Source: Bacteroidaceae bacterium (GTDB taxonomy: Bacteria; Bacteroidota; Bacteroidia; Bacteroidales; Bacteroidaceae). Taken from it: a DNA stretch of 64,000 nt. Under the pieces are notes generated by a model. It did no database searches. It was given only the letters and a program-made list of their open reading frames with translations, and was not told where the DNA came from. How positions within the stretch are numbered: position 1 is the stretch's first letter; every line of letters begins with the position of its first letter. The stretch covers positions 1-64,000 of the forward strand of contig JAKSIU010000013.1 in the NCBI GenBank assembly GCA_024398615.1, given 5' to 3'. This document shows positions 37,385 to 46,449 of this stretch, piece after piece. Made by a program: the position numbers and the translations under genes.

Positions 37385-40300
37385 TCAATGATTTATTGCA
37401 TCAACAATTTTGTTCTGATATACATACCATATGAATGCGTCAACGGGAGAATACCCCATTTTCTGCAATAGTCCGGCATATTCTCTCACCTGATACAGGT
37501 GCTCTTCCCTTTCGTTTCCGAACTTGAAGTCGACAACAATGGCATGACGTCCGTCAGTCATGACTCTGTCGGGACGTCGGTTCTGCATGATGCCGTTTTC
37601 CCTGAAGAGCACGGTATTTTCGTTAAATAGGACATATCGTCCGCTGAACCAGTCTGAAACCTTAGAATTGTCAAGATAATTCTTTATTTTCTGTTTCAGG
37701 ATATCGGCCTTTTCCACACTTTCAATGAGTCCTTCAGAAAGCATTGAATCAACCTCCCTGTCAATCTGACCGGCTGTTTCAAGTTTTGAAAACAGAGCAT
37801 GCATGAGTTTGCCGGTTTCAATGAAACTGTCCTGACGGCTGCTCTCAGAGTCGTCTTCAACATAGTGGATGAACCGTTCTGACTGGATTGATTGTTTGAA
37901 CTGTGTCTGCATTTCATGACTTTGCATGTGTACAGGTACTGCCGATTCCGGTTCATCGAATGGATTTCCTGTATTCCCTGTCTTTTTTATGGAGCCCGAT
38001 GGCACAATGTCTCCAGTAGTCCATTCTTCCTGTTCCATGTCACTCATTCCGGTTCTGTACATTGCATTTCTGACAATGTCCAGAGCTGTAACGGATAGCG
38101 GCTTCGGTCCCTTGCTGGTTGATTCCTTTTGAGGCTTATCCACACCGATGATGCTCAGGTTGCACATCGGTCTGGTGAATGCCACGTAAAGCAGATTAAG
38201 ATTGTCAACGACCTGAAGTCCAGCTTCAGTCATGTAGTCCTTGATGAAGAGTGAATCCTCCAGGTCGGACTTGAATTCCACAGGAAGCAGGGGAATCGAA
38301 TCAAAAGGAGGAATCTGGGGCTTTATCCAAATCTGTTTCGGCTTTCGGGTGGAACTGTTCTCTACCATCTGCCAGTCACAATAGGGAATGATGACGGAAT
38401 GGAATTCCAGTCCTTTGGATTTGTGTATTGTCATGAGCATAATACCATTCTGCCTGGCAGGAGGTATGGATTTGGCTGACAGTTTCATATCCCAAAGCTT
38501 GCAGAATGAGGCAATGTCTCCGGGAGCGTGGTTGGAGAAATGTCGGAGCTGGTCAAGAAAACACATGGTGTACGCATCCTGTCCAGGTGCTTTGTCCAAT
38601 TCATATTCCTGGTAAAGACGATTGCCCAGTTCAAACAGATTCAGTCCCCTCAGATAGTCGGGATGCGAACTGACCGTTTCAGGAATCTGGCTGAGAATAT
38701 CCTGCATCAGAATATCCTGCATCGAACAATCTGTCTGAAGTACATAATGATTCCATTCCCATAGAGCCATGGCAAGTGAAAGCCTGTCGCTGTCATCCAT
38801 GAGCCACCGCATGGTGTTTACCATTATTCTGACTGAATATGAAGCGCCTAGGGTAAAGGCCTCAGCCGATGTGACTTTGTATTTGTGACAGACCTGTGTG
38901 AAATAGTCGGCCAGTGTTCTTATGTCTTTGCTCGTACGGCATAGGATTGTAATATCGCTTTCATTTACTCCAGCTGCGGTCAGACGGTCCAGCTCAGCTT
39001 CGACAAGTGCCGGAATGGGGTCTTCATTGTCAGATTGGTCCGGGATGGCGAATACGGTATGAACGTTTCCTCGTGCATCGTTCTTGGATGTTTTCTGGCA
39101 AACGCCGTCATATGCTTTTTCCAGATCCGGGTGTTTTTGATGGAACTGACGTTCATAGGCTTCGGACAGAAGAATTTCAGCGCATGGGAATAGAGTGTTG
39201 TTGAATTCGATAATGGCCGGCAGACTGCGCCTGTTGGTGCCAAGGTTTTCCGTTCCGCAACCGAATCTGCCCAATTCCTGTTCGACTCCTTTATTGAAAA
39301 TGTTCCAGTCGCTGCCACGCCATCGGTAAATGGATTGCTTGACATCGCCTACCAGAAGACAACTGTGGTTTTGGGACAGACATTCCCGCAACAGTATGCA
39401 AAGGTTGTTCCATTGTAGCCGGGAGGTGTCCTGAAATTCGTCAATCATCATCTGGCTTGTGAAACTGCCTGTCTTCTCGAATACGAACGATGTGTCGCCA
39501 TCCTGTACAAGGTTCAGGAGATTTGCAGTATCGGCCAGAAGAAAACGCCCGTTTTCGCGGCACTGCCTGTTGATTTCGCGTCTTATGTCAAGAAGCAGTC
39601 CCATTTCGTGAAGATATCTGAGTGAGCATTTACCCGTATTGGCGGTCCTGCGGTTTTCTTCATACAGATTCAGAGCCTGTTCAAGATGAGGGACAATCAG
39701 TTCCTGAGCCATGAATGAGGCGGAAGGATTTTGTGAGAGAGGCTTTTTGTCAAAGCATCTGTCAGGGTCGGATATGCAGGCAGTAATGGTCGTTCCAATA
39801 GAATCCTTGTCCAGAAATGTACCTGATGAAATGGCATCGATCAGATCTCTAAGATAATGCTGGACTTTGATTGGCATGGAGGCCGATGCATGTTGAAGCC
39901 TGCATCCGAGTTCACGGCATTCTGCATGATATTCTGCCACTTTTTTGTCTGTGTCGCTGATAATTGCCTTACGGTATTCATCAATGGCATCGGGGTTATC
40001 CATTACCTGGTCAAGAAGGTGGCTGTTTTCCATGAATACCTCATCGAACAGCTGTTTTGAGAATTTCTTGAGCTTTTCCTCTATGGACCAGTTCTTGTCA
40101 TCCGACATATTGTCCTCAATGAATCTGATGACACTTCGGCCTGTATCGGAGTCGGGATCCAGACTCTGGATGAATGCATCTACGGCATCGCTTATGGCAG
40201 TATCCGTGTCAAGTTCGATGCTCAGGTTCCCACCAAGCTGAAGTTCACGTGCCAGGCCATGCAGAATACTTTGAAAGAAGCTGTCAATTGTCTCTACTCT

Positions 40301-40630
40301 GAAATGACCGTAATCCTGCAATATCAGGTCAAGTGCCTGACCGCAACGCATTCGAACGTAATTGTCATCGTATTCTGATCCTACGATTCCGCATACTGCT
40401 TCCAGATAACTGTCGGACGATTCCAGACCATGGGAAATGCCGTAGAGCTGCGAAAGGATACGATCCTTCATTTCGGCCGTGGCCTTGTTGGTGAAGGTGA
40501 CAGCCAGTGTCCTTCTGTATGCCAGAGGATTCCTGACCAGCAGAGCTATGTATCTGCATGCCAGGGTGAATGTTTTTCCGGATCCGGCTGATGCCTTGTA
40601 TATGGTTAACGGTTTTTCGTTCATTGTCAT
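37385..40630 (-). CDS. addA: AddA-like UvrD/RecB-family helicase-nuclease
   Basis: The start MTMNEKPLTIYKASAGSGKT lies just after the upstream stop at 40632; an inner Met at 40624 is possible. The 1081-aa product has Walker A ASAGSGKTFT, motif Ia TLAVTFTNKATAEMK, motif II MIDEFQDTS, motif III LLVGDVKQSIYRWRG, later motifs MLMTIHKSKGLEF and LNLLYVAFTRP, and a C-terminal nuclease (AIVVDFKFGNE...QVREYAGLL). This is the full AddA layout, a 3'-5' helicase with a RecB nuclease. The partner AddB follows 4 nt downstream. Confidence 0.92.
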   Translation of the reverse strand: MTMNEKPLTIYKASAGSGKTFTLACRYIALLVRNPLAYRRTLAVTFTNKATAEMKDRILSQLYGISHGLESSDSYLEAVCGIVGSEYDDNYVRMRCGQALDLILQDYGHFRVETIDSFFQSILHGLARELQLGGNLSIELDTDTAISDAVDAFIQSLDPDSDTGRSVIRFIEDNMSDDKNWSIEEKLKKFSKQLFDEVFMENSHLLDQVMDNPDAIDEYRKAIISDTDKKVAEYHAECRELGCRLQHASASMPIKVQHYLRDLIDAISSGTFLDKDSIGTTITACISDPDRCFDKKPLSQNPSASFMAQELIVPHLEQALNLYEENRRTANTGKCSLRYLHEMGLLLDIRREINRQCRENGRFLLADTANLLNLVQDGDTSFVFEKTGSFTSQMMIDEFQDTSRLQWNNLCILLRECLSQNHSCLLVGDVKQSIYRWRGSDWNIFNKGVEQELGRFGCGTENLGTNRRSLPAIIEFNNTLFPCAEILLSEAYERQFHQKHPDLEKAYDGVCQKTSKNDARGNVHTVFAIPDQSDNEDPIPALVEAELDRLTAAGVNESDITILCRTSKDIRTLADYFTQVCHKYKVTSAEAFTLGASYSVRIMVNTMRWLMDDSDRLSLAMALWEWNHYVLQTDCSMQDILMQDILSQIPETVSSHPDYLRGLNLFELGNRLYQEYELDKAPGQDAYTMCFLDQLRHFSNHAPGDIASFCKLWDMKLSAKSIPPARQNGIMLMTIHKSKGLEFHSVIIPYCDWQMVENSSTRKPKQIWIKPQIPPFDSIPLLPVEFKSDLEDSLFIKDYMTEAGLQVVDNLNLLYVAFTRPMCNLSIIGVDKPQKESTSKGPKPLSVTALDIVRNAMYRTGMSDMEQEEWTTGDIVPSGSIKKTGNTGNPFDEPESAVPVHMQSHEMQTQFKQSIQSERFIHYVEDDSESSRQDSFIETGKLMHALFSKLETAGQIDREVDSMLSEGLIESVEKADILKQKIKNYLDNSKVSDWFSGRYVLFNENTVLFRENGIMQNRRPDRVMTDGRHAIVVDFKFGNEREEHLYQVREYAGLLQKMGYSPVDAFIWYVYQNKIVDAINH

Positions 40631-40631
40631 T

Positions 40632-41627
40632 TCACTGCCTGATTGATATGGTCTGTGAGGAACTTGAGAACAGATTGCCAAGCGCTCCATTGAAATTGCC
40701 CATTATGGTTATCGGTTCCTGAAATATGGCGAAATCGTTGCTGTCATACTCTTCCACGGATTTAATATAACGGTAGCTCTGTTCCGTCAGCGTTTCAAAC
40801 GTTATGTTACAGATGTAATCGACAATATCCGGATTCCACCCCCAATAGGAATAATCGTATTCTTCGGCATGTGGCATGGGGATGATGAATTCGAGACGGT
40901 CTCCATCTGAAAACAGTTCGTCTGTAAACAGCAGATTGCCGGATGAGAATACATAATCGCCGGCATCGCCAAAATCTTCAATGTAGTCGAAATTGCTGGC
41001 CATGCCGAGTTTGATTGCTGTCGGACGTGGAATGCGTATATCCAGCCAGTAGGAAATAGTGTCAGGCTCATTTTCGTATTCGGCCGTGTCATCGGACTGT
41101 AGGGACAGAATGATATTGGCAAAAGCATTCAGGTTGAGACGGTAATAGTGCGTCAGACCGTTATCAGGTTCGGAATGGTTGCGGTTAATGGACAGACAGA
41201 CCGTCCAAAGGCTGTCTGACGAGACATGTGAGTCTTCAACCGTTATTGATGACGGATATGGGACCATGTCATTGGCTGTTGCCTTGCCGTAGTTGCTGTG
41301 GCTGACAATTACGGTGACAGAATCGCCTTCACGGACAATCTCCGAATCCATGAAAAGTTCCTGTTCCGGGTCATATGACAATGTCCGCTGTTCTCCGTTA
41401 TGTACAATTGTTACATCGGCATCGTAGAGAATCTGGCGGTTCGAAGGGCTGTCAAGGAAAAAACGGGAACGTGTGACTTCGACCGATACCGGTGTGCCTG
41501 CTATGGATGAGGCATTGACAACCATCATGTGGCCTCCGCCGTCACCCTTGTATTCAATGTCGTTTTCGCAGGAAACGGATAGGGCTGCTGCCAGAATCAG
41601 AATTGCTGTTGTGGAATGTTTGATCAT
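40632..41627 (-). CDS. DUF4249 lipoprotein
   Basis: A lipoprotein signal (MIKHSTTAILILAAALSVSC, acylated Cys20) precedes a beta-rich 310-aa domain. The pattern DADVTIVHNGEQRTL followed by a DSVTVIVSHSNYGKATANDMVPYP stretch matches DUF4249, whose members are almost always encoded directly beside TonB-dependent receptors. It may be the surface-exposed partner that caps or feeds the receptor 5 nt upstream. The protein probably sits in the outer membrane. The cargo is unknown. Confidence 0.8.
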   Translation of the reverse strand: MIKHSTTAILILAAALSVSCENDIEYKGDGGGHMMVVNASSIAGTPVSVEVTRSRFFLDSPSNRQILYDADVTIVHNGEQRTLSYDPEQELFMDSEIVREGDSVTVIVSHSNYGKATANDMVPYPSSITVEDSHVSSDSLWTVCLSINRNHSEPDNGLTHYYRLNLNAFANIILSLQSDDTAEYENEPDTISYWLDIRIPRPTAIKLGMASNFDYIEDFGDAGDYVFSSGNLLFTDELFSDGDRLEFIIPMPHAEEYDYSYWGWNPDIVDYICNITFETLTEQSYRYIKSVEEYDSNDFAIFQEPITIMGNFNGALGNLFSSSSQTISIRQ

Positions 41628-41632
41628 GGGAT

Positions 41633-44104
41633 TCAGAATGAAAGTGAGAAACTGAATGTCGGAAGGATGGGGAAGAGCGTGAGCTGACGCAGTGTCCTGT
41701 TTTCCACGTAGTTGTCAGATGCGACATCATAATACCCGTCTTCATAAACGTATACGAGGAACGGATTCATACGGTTATAGACATTGAACACGCTTATGTT
41801 GAACGTATGTGTCCCTCCTTCTATGAGTTTTGCAGGCCGATGCCAGTTCATTGACAGATCAAGCCGATGGTATGGGTTGAGACGGTAGCTGTTGCGTTCT
41901 CCGTACCATCCTAACTCTCCTATGTAGTAATACTTGTCCGTAACAGGATTGGCTTCGTAGAACTGGGAGTAGAGACTGCTGCAGGCCCCTGTCTCATACA
42001 TCCAGGTGGCCGACAGGTCGAAATGGTCGGTGAAGTGGTAGTTGCCCGTTATCTTGAAATCATGGCGGCGGTCATATTTGGCATCGAATGCCTTGGAACC
42101 ATTGAGCTCCATTCCAGGACGGTCAAATTGACGTCGGGAATGGCCCCAGGTGTATGACACCCATCCGTCCAGACGTCCGAATGAACGCTGGACAAGGAAT
42201 TCGATGCCGTAACTCCATCCTCGTCCCATGACGACCTTGTTCTGCCAGTCTGTCGTTCCGGCCAGATAACTTGCCCCTTCCCTGTATTCCAACAGGTTAT
42301 CCATGATCTTGTAATAACCTTCAACGGAAAAGTCGGCAATTTGAGGAAGGTTGTAGAAAACACCGGTAGCAAACTGGTGTGAATGCTCGGGGGCTATGCG
42401 GTCTGTGGCCGGAACCCACAGGTCTGTAGGCAGGCTGATGCTGTTGTTTGACAGCAGATGGATATACTGTGTCATGTAGGCATATCCGGCCTTGAGTGAC
42501 AGGCGGTCGTTCAGCAGAACGCGTCCGCTCAGCCTGGGCTCCAGTGAATGGTAGGTGCGTGAGTTCACGTTGAACATGGAATAGCTCAATCCGGCATTGA
42601 CCTTCACAACATTACCCAATGACATGTTGTCTTCAAAATATGCCTGAACCTCGTTCGCGTGAGTGTCCTTCTGGCTGACTTCCAGGCTGTTGTGCCAGAT
42701 GGTGTCCGTGTCGCTGTAATCCTCGCGTACGGCAAGTACGTCCGGTCGGAACAGATGGCGGGTTCCGTATGCGCCGAAGCGTATTTCATGGTCCGGACCG
42801 GGCGACCAGTGGAAATCCGATCTTAAAGTCCAGTCAAAGATACCGGAATTCATATTCAGACGGTCGTATGATGATTCATTGTTGCGCGTGTCACGCGAAT
42901 CCACTTCAAGTTTCATGCGGTGACGGTATTGGGTGTAGTTGCCGCTCAGATCCATGAACAGACGGCTGTTCATGACGTGGTTCCATCGGACTGCGGCAAC
43001 GGTGTTGCCCCATTTCCATCCCAGACGGTCCTTCTCCTTTATATATGTGTCCTTAGTCCTGTAACGGAAGAAAATGTCGTCATCGCCGTTGTACCAGCTC
43101 ACATACAGACGGTCATTGTCGCTGAACATGTGGGTCAGTTTCAGATTGAGGTCATAGAAATAATATCCCATGCCTATGCGGTCACTGTTGTCTTCCATGT
43201 CCAGCAGCTGTGCCGCCTTGATGGCCGAATTGATGATAAGGTCGGAGTAGGTGCGTCTGGCAGACAGGTTGAATGATGTCCTGCCTTTTACAATAGGTCC
43301 TTCAAGATTGAATTTGGATGAGACGAACCCGATTGAAACATTGCCGTGGTAGTTGTACAGGTCACCGTCCTTCATGCGTACATCGACTATGGATGACAGA
43401 CGTCCGCAGTAACGTGCAGGGAAACTGCCCTTGTAGAGGGTCACGTTCTTGATGGCATCGGCATTGAAGGCCGAAAACAGGCCGAACATGTGGTTCACGT
43501 TGTACAGCGGTACGCCGTCTAGAAGCAGCAGGTTCTCGTCCTGGTTGCCACCGCGCACAAGCAGACCGGCACTGCCTTCAGTCCCTCCTTGAACTCCCGG
43601 GAGCAACTGCAGGGCCTTCAGGACATCAACCTCGCCGAACATTGCGGGGACAGCTTTGATCTGTTTGACAGGAAGGTCTATGGCGCTCATCTGTGATCCT
43701 TGGACTCCCAGTTCCAGGCGGTTGCCGACAATCGTCACTTCGCCCAGTTCGGCCGTCTCCTCAAGGACGATTCTCAATGTCGTGTCGTTTTCAAGTACAA
43801 GGTCCAGACTTTTGTGACGGTATCCTACATAGCCACATGTGAGACTTGCCTTACCTGGCGGCAGCGACAGCGAAAAGAAACCGTATTCGTTAGTGATGGT
43901 TCCTCTACCGCTTATGGTATCAAGCAGTGTAGCTCCAATCAGCGTTTCACCGCTTTTTGCATCGGTAATGTATCCGCTCAGGGTAAACTGCCCGGGGGCT
44001 GTTGCCAAGACACTGGCTGGCAAGGCACTGTATACAGCCAGCAACGTCACAATTCTGACAGTGGCAATGATTTTTTTGACGTAGTTGTACATATGAATGT
44101 TCAT
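41633..44104 (-). CDS. TonB-dependent outer-membrane receptor with carboxypeptidase-like domain
   Basis: The start MNIHMYNYVKKIIATVR at 44104 overlaps the symporter stop as ATGA. After the signal peptide the 823-aa protein has a CarboxypepD_reg-like Ig domain (TLSGYITDAKSGETLIGATLLD), a plug domain (LQLLPGVQGGTEGSAGLLVRGGNQDENLLLLDGVPLYN is the plug core region) and a 22-strand-type barrel ending FPILPTFSFSLSF. It is not a SusC: no SusD gene is adjacent and the partner is DUF4249. It imports an unknown substrate with energy from TonB. Confidence 0.92.
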   Translation of the reverse strand: MNIHMYNYVKKIIATVRIVTLLAVYSALPASVLATAPGQFTLSGYITDAKSGETLIGATLLDTISGRGTITNEYGFFSLSLPPGKASLTCGYVGYRHKSLDLVLENDTTLRIVLEETAELGEVTIVGNRLELGVQGSQMSAIDLPVKQIKAVPAMFGEVDVLKALQLLPGVQGGTEGSAGLLVRGGNQDENLLLLDGVPLYNVNHMFGLFSAFNADAIKNVTLYKGSFPARYCGRLSSIVDVRMKDGDLYNYHGNVSIGFVSSKFNLEGPIVKGRTSFNLSARRTYSDLIINSAIKAAQLLDMEDNSDRIGMGYYFYDLNLKLTHMFSDNDRLYVSWYNGDDDIFFRYRTKDTYIKEKDRLGWKWGNTVAAVRWNHVMNSRLFMDLSGNYTQYRHRMKLEVDSRDTRNNESSYDRLNMNSGIFDWTLRSDFHWSPGPDHEIRFGAYGTRHLFRPDVLAVREDYSDTDTIWHNSLEVSQKDTHANEVQAYFEDNMSLGNVVKVNAGLSYSMFNVNSRTYHSLEPRLSGRVLLNDRLSLKAGYAYMTQYIHLLSNNSISLPTDLWVPATDRIAPEHSHQFATGVFYNLPQIADFSVEGYYKIMDNLLEYREGASYLAGTTDWQNKVVMGRGWSYGIEFLVQRSFGRLDGWVSYTWGHSRRQFDRPGMELNGSKAFDAKYDRRHDFKITGNYHFTDHFDLSATWMYETGACSSLYSQFYEANPVTDKYYYIGELGWYGERNSYRLNPYHRLDLSMNWHRPAKLIEGGTHTFNISVFNVYNRMNPFLVYVYEDGYYDVASDNYVENRTLRQLTLFPILPTFSFSLSF

Positions 44105-45480
44105 TCCTTGTCCAGATTCTTGTCCCATAGGTAAGTCTTGGTCTCGCGGACAATCACACCGCTTAGAAACAGAAGTGACAGGAGGTTAGGAATGGCCATC
44201 AGGGCGTTCAGGCAGTCTGCAATGTTCCAGACTATGTTGAGGCTGATGAGAGAGCCCAGGAATATTGTGGCAAGGAACACTATGCGATAGGCCAGAAACC
44301 ATTTTCTGGAATGTGTCAGATACTCAATTCCGCGTTCGCCATAATAACACCATCCCAATATGGTGGAAAAGGCAAAGGTCAGAGAACCGAATACGAGGAT
44401 AGGCTGTCCTACATATGGAATCTTTGAGAAGGCCATCTTGGTGAGAATCCCTCCATTGTCCGTATCTATGTCAGGGAAGGCAAGGATGCTGGAAACCAGT
44501 ACAATACCGGTCAGGGCGCAAATCACCACCGTATCCCAGAATGTGCCGGAGGAACTTACCAGAGCCTGACGTACCGGGTTCTTTGTCTGTGCCGCAGCTG
44601 CAACAAGTGGAGCCGAGCCCAGACCTGACTCGTTGGAAAAAAGGCCACGTGCAATACCGTAACGGGCGGCCAGCATTATGGACGCGCCAACCAGGCCACC
44701 GCCGGCAGCTGTGGGACTGAAGGCACTTCTGACTATGAGCGAAATGGCCGGCATGACATATTCCCCATTCATGAAGAGAATCACTATGCACCCCAGAATA
44801 TAGAGTATGGCCATAAATGGTACCAGCATCTGGCAGACCTTGGCTATGCTTCTGATTCCGCCTATCACGACAGTAGCTGCAAGGATGGTTGTTATGCCGC
44901 CAATAAGTGCAGGGTTCAGACTGTACGTCTCGGAACATATTGTAGTGATAGCATTGGCCTGGACCGTACTGCCTATGCCGAAGGCTGCAATGGCCGTGAA
45001 CAAGGCAAAGGCAATGGCAAGCGCTTTCCATATATGTCTTTTCACACCTTTGGCGTTTTCTGCCAGTCCGTGCTCCAGGGCATACATCGGTCCGCCTAAC
45101 ATCCTTCCGTCTTCCGCCTTGACACGATATTTGATTGCAAGAAGACCTTCACTGTATTTTGTGGCGATACCGAATACACCTGTCAGCCAGCACCAGAATA
45201 CCGCACCCGGTCCGCCAAGGGCTATTGCCGTACCTACGCCCACTATGTTGCCTGTGCCGATGGTTGCAGCCAGGGCTGTGGTCAGGGCACCGAACTGTGA
45301 AACATCTCCTGTGGCATCCTTGTCCTTGCTTACCGACAGACGGATAGCCTTGAATATGTATCGCTGGGGAAATTTCAGGCGAATGGTAAGAAACAAGTGC
45401 GTGCCAAGCAGCAGAATAATCATGGGCCATCCCCACAGGACGGAACTCAAGTCACTGAAAAACGTATTGATCTTTTCCAT
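44101..45480 (-). CDS. Sodium:alanine symporter family (AgcS) transporter
   Basis: The 459-aa integral membrane protein has about 11 helices and the AgcS signature region GTGNIVGVGTAIALGGPGAVFW with the following WLTGVFGIATKYSEGLLA. It imports alanine or glycine with sodium. It is the first gene of a run with a TonB receptor, DUF4249 lipoprotein, AddA and AddB, all overlapping or separated by at most 5 nt. A CAAAGGTA (TACCTTTG on this strand) -7-like box is at 45501-45508. Confidence 0.93.
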   Translation of the reverse strand: MEKINTFFSDLSSVLWGWPMIILLLGTHLFLTIRLKFPQRYIFKAIRLSVSKDKDATGDVSQFGALTTALAATIGTGNIVGVGTAIALGGPGAVFWCWLTGVFGIATKYSEGLLAIKYRVKAEDGRMLGGPMYALEHGLAENAKGVKRHIWKALAIAFALFTAIAAFGIGSTVQANAITTICSETYSLNPALIGGITTILAATVVIGGIRSIAKVCQMLVPFMAILYILGCIVILFMNGEYVMPAISLIVRSAFSPTAAGGGLVGASIMLAARYGIARGLFSNESGLGSAPLVAAAAQTKNPVRQALVSSSGTFWDTVVICALTGIVLVSSILAFPDIDTDNGGILTKMAFSKIPYVGQPILVFGSLTFAFSTILGWCYYGERGIEYLTHSRKWFLAYRIVFLATIFLGSLISLNIVWNIADCLNALMAIPNLLSLLFLSGVIVRETKTYLWDKNLDKE

Positions 45481-45546
45481 TCCGGGTCTATATATCTATA
45501 CAAAGGTAAACAAATAATCTGTTCAAAATGAAAAACCGCGCATATG

Positions 45547-45577
45547 TTTGAGGGTTTATGAATTCTGGCTATATTTG
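45547..45577 (+). promoter_or_regulatory. Promoter of the prohibitin-S9 peptidase operon
   Basis: TTTG (45547-45550), 19 nt and TATATTTG (45570-45577) match the Bacteroidetes consensus, 22 nt before the prohibitin start. Confidence 0.78.
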
Positions 45578-45599
45578 TGATATATAAAAACCAAAACAA

Positions 45600-46442
45600 A
45601 TGAAAAAGATATACAAGGCACTTATCGTCATCGTGGTGACGTTCATTTTTGCAAGTCTGTTCCTTTGCCGCTGCACAATGGTCGACAATTCGGAAGTGGG
45701 AATCAAGTTCAAGAAATTCTCGGTCACGGAGCAGGGCGAGCTGGTGGCCACACCGGTTACAGGCTTTACGTTCTACAACCCTATCACGACCAAGGTGTTC
45801 ACTTATCCTGTCTATATTCAGCGCGTTGACTATGAACCGTTTACAGTAACGACCAAGGATGCTGCAGTCTTCACCATGGATCCTGTGCTGGCGTATCAGC
45901 TCAACCGCGACAAGGCTACTTACGTATTCAACAAATACCGCAAGCCGCTTGCTGACATACAGCTGGGCTATATGCGCACCTGCATTTACGACGCATACAG
46001 AATCACGGCCAACACATACACATCGGACGAACTCATGGCCAACCGCGGCAAGTTCGAATCGGAGGTACGCGCCATGCTTGACAATTCTCTTGGCAACGAA
46101 GGCTTCATAGTGTCCGAGTTTACATCGCAGATTACTCCGCCCGAGTCATTGTCGGCTGCAATCGAGGCAAAGAACCAGGCTATCCAGAATGCCCTGAAAG
46201 CCAGCAATCAGGTGGCCGAGGCTGAGGCCAACGCCCAGATAGCCATTGCAAAGGCCAAGGGTGAGGCCGAAGCCATGAAGATCAAGGCCGATGCCGAAGC
46301 ATACTATAACCGCACCATTTCAGCTTCGCTCAGCGAGATGATTGTCCGCGAGGATTTCATTGAGAAATGGAATGGTGTGCTACCCACAGTTCAGGGTGGT
46401 AACGGCATGATTTTTGACATGTCCAAGCTGATAGACAAATAA
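45600..46442 (+). CDS. Prohibitin-family SPFH membrane protein
   Basis: An N-terminal membrane anchor (about 5-24) is followed by the SPFH/prohibitin domain (VDNSEVGIKFKKFSV... to about 190) and a long Ala/Glu-rich coiled coil (AIEAKNQAIQNALKASNQVAEAEANAQIAIAKAKGEAEAMKIKADAEAYY region, about 190-250). Proteins of this type build ring or cage scaffolds in the inner membrane and associate with FtsH-like proteases. It is 280 aa, the usual size. The S9 peptidase gene begins 7 nt later. Confidence 0.9.
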   Translation: MKKIYKALIVIVVTFIFASLFLCRCTMVDNSEVGIKFKKFSVTEQGELVATPVTGFTFYNPITTKVFTYPVYIQRVDYEPFTVTTKDAAVFTMDPVLAYQLNRDKATYVFNKYRKPLADIQLGYMRTCIYDAYRITANTYTSDELMANRGKFESEVRAMLDNSLGNEGFIVSEFTSQITPPESLSAAIEAKNQAIQNALKASNQVAEAEANAQIAIAKAKGEAEAMKIKADAEAYYNRTISASLSEMIVREDFIEKWNGVLPTVQGGNGMIFDMSKLIDK

Positions 46443-46449
46443 AGCGTCA

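Noticed and set aside
41633..44104. SusC/SusD polysaccharide locus
   Set aside because: The receptor lacks an adjacent SusD. The partner is DUF4249, and no glycoside hydrolase is in the operon.
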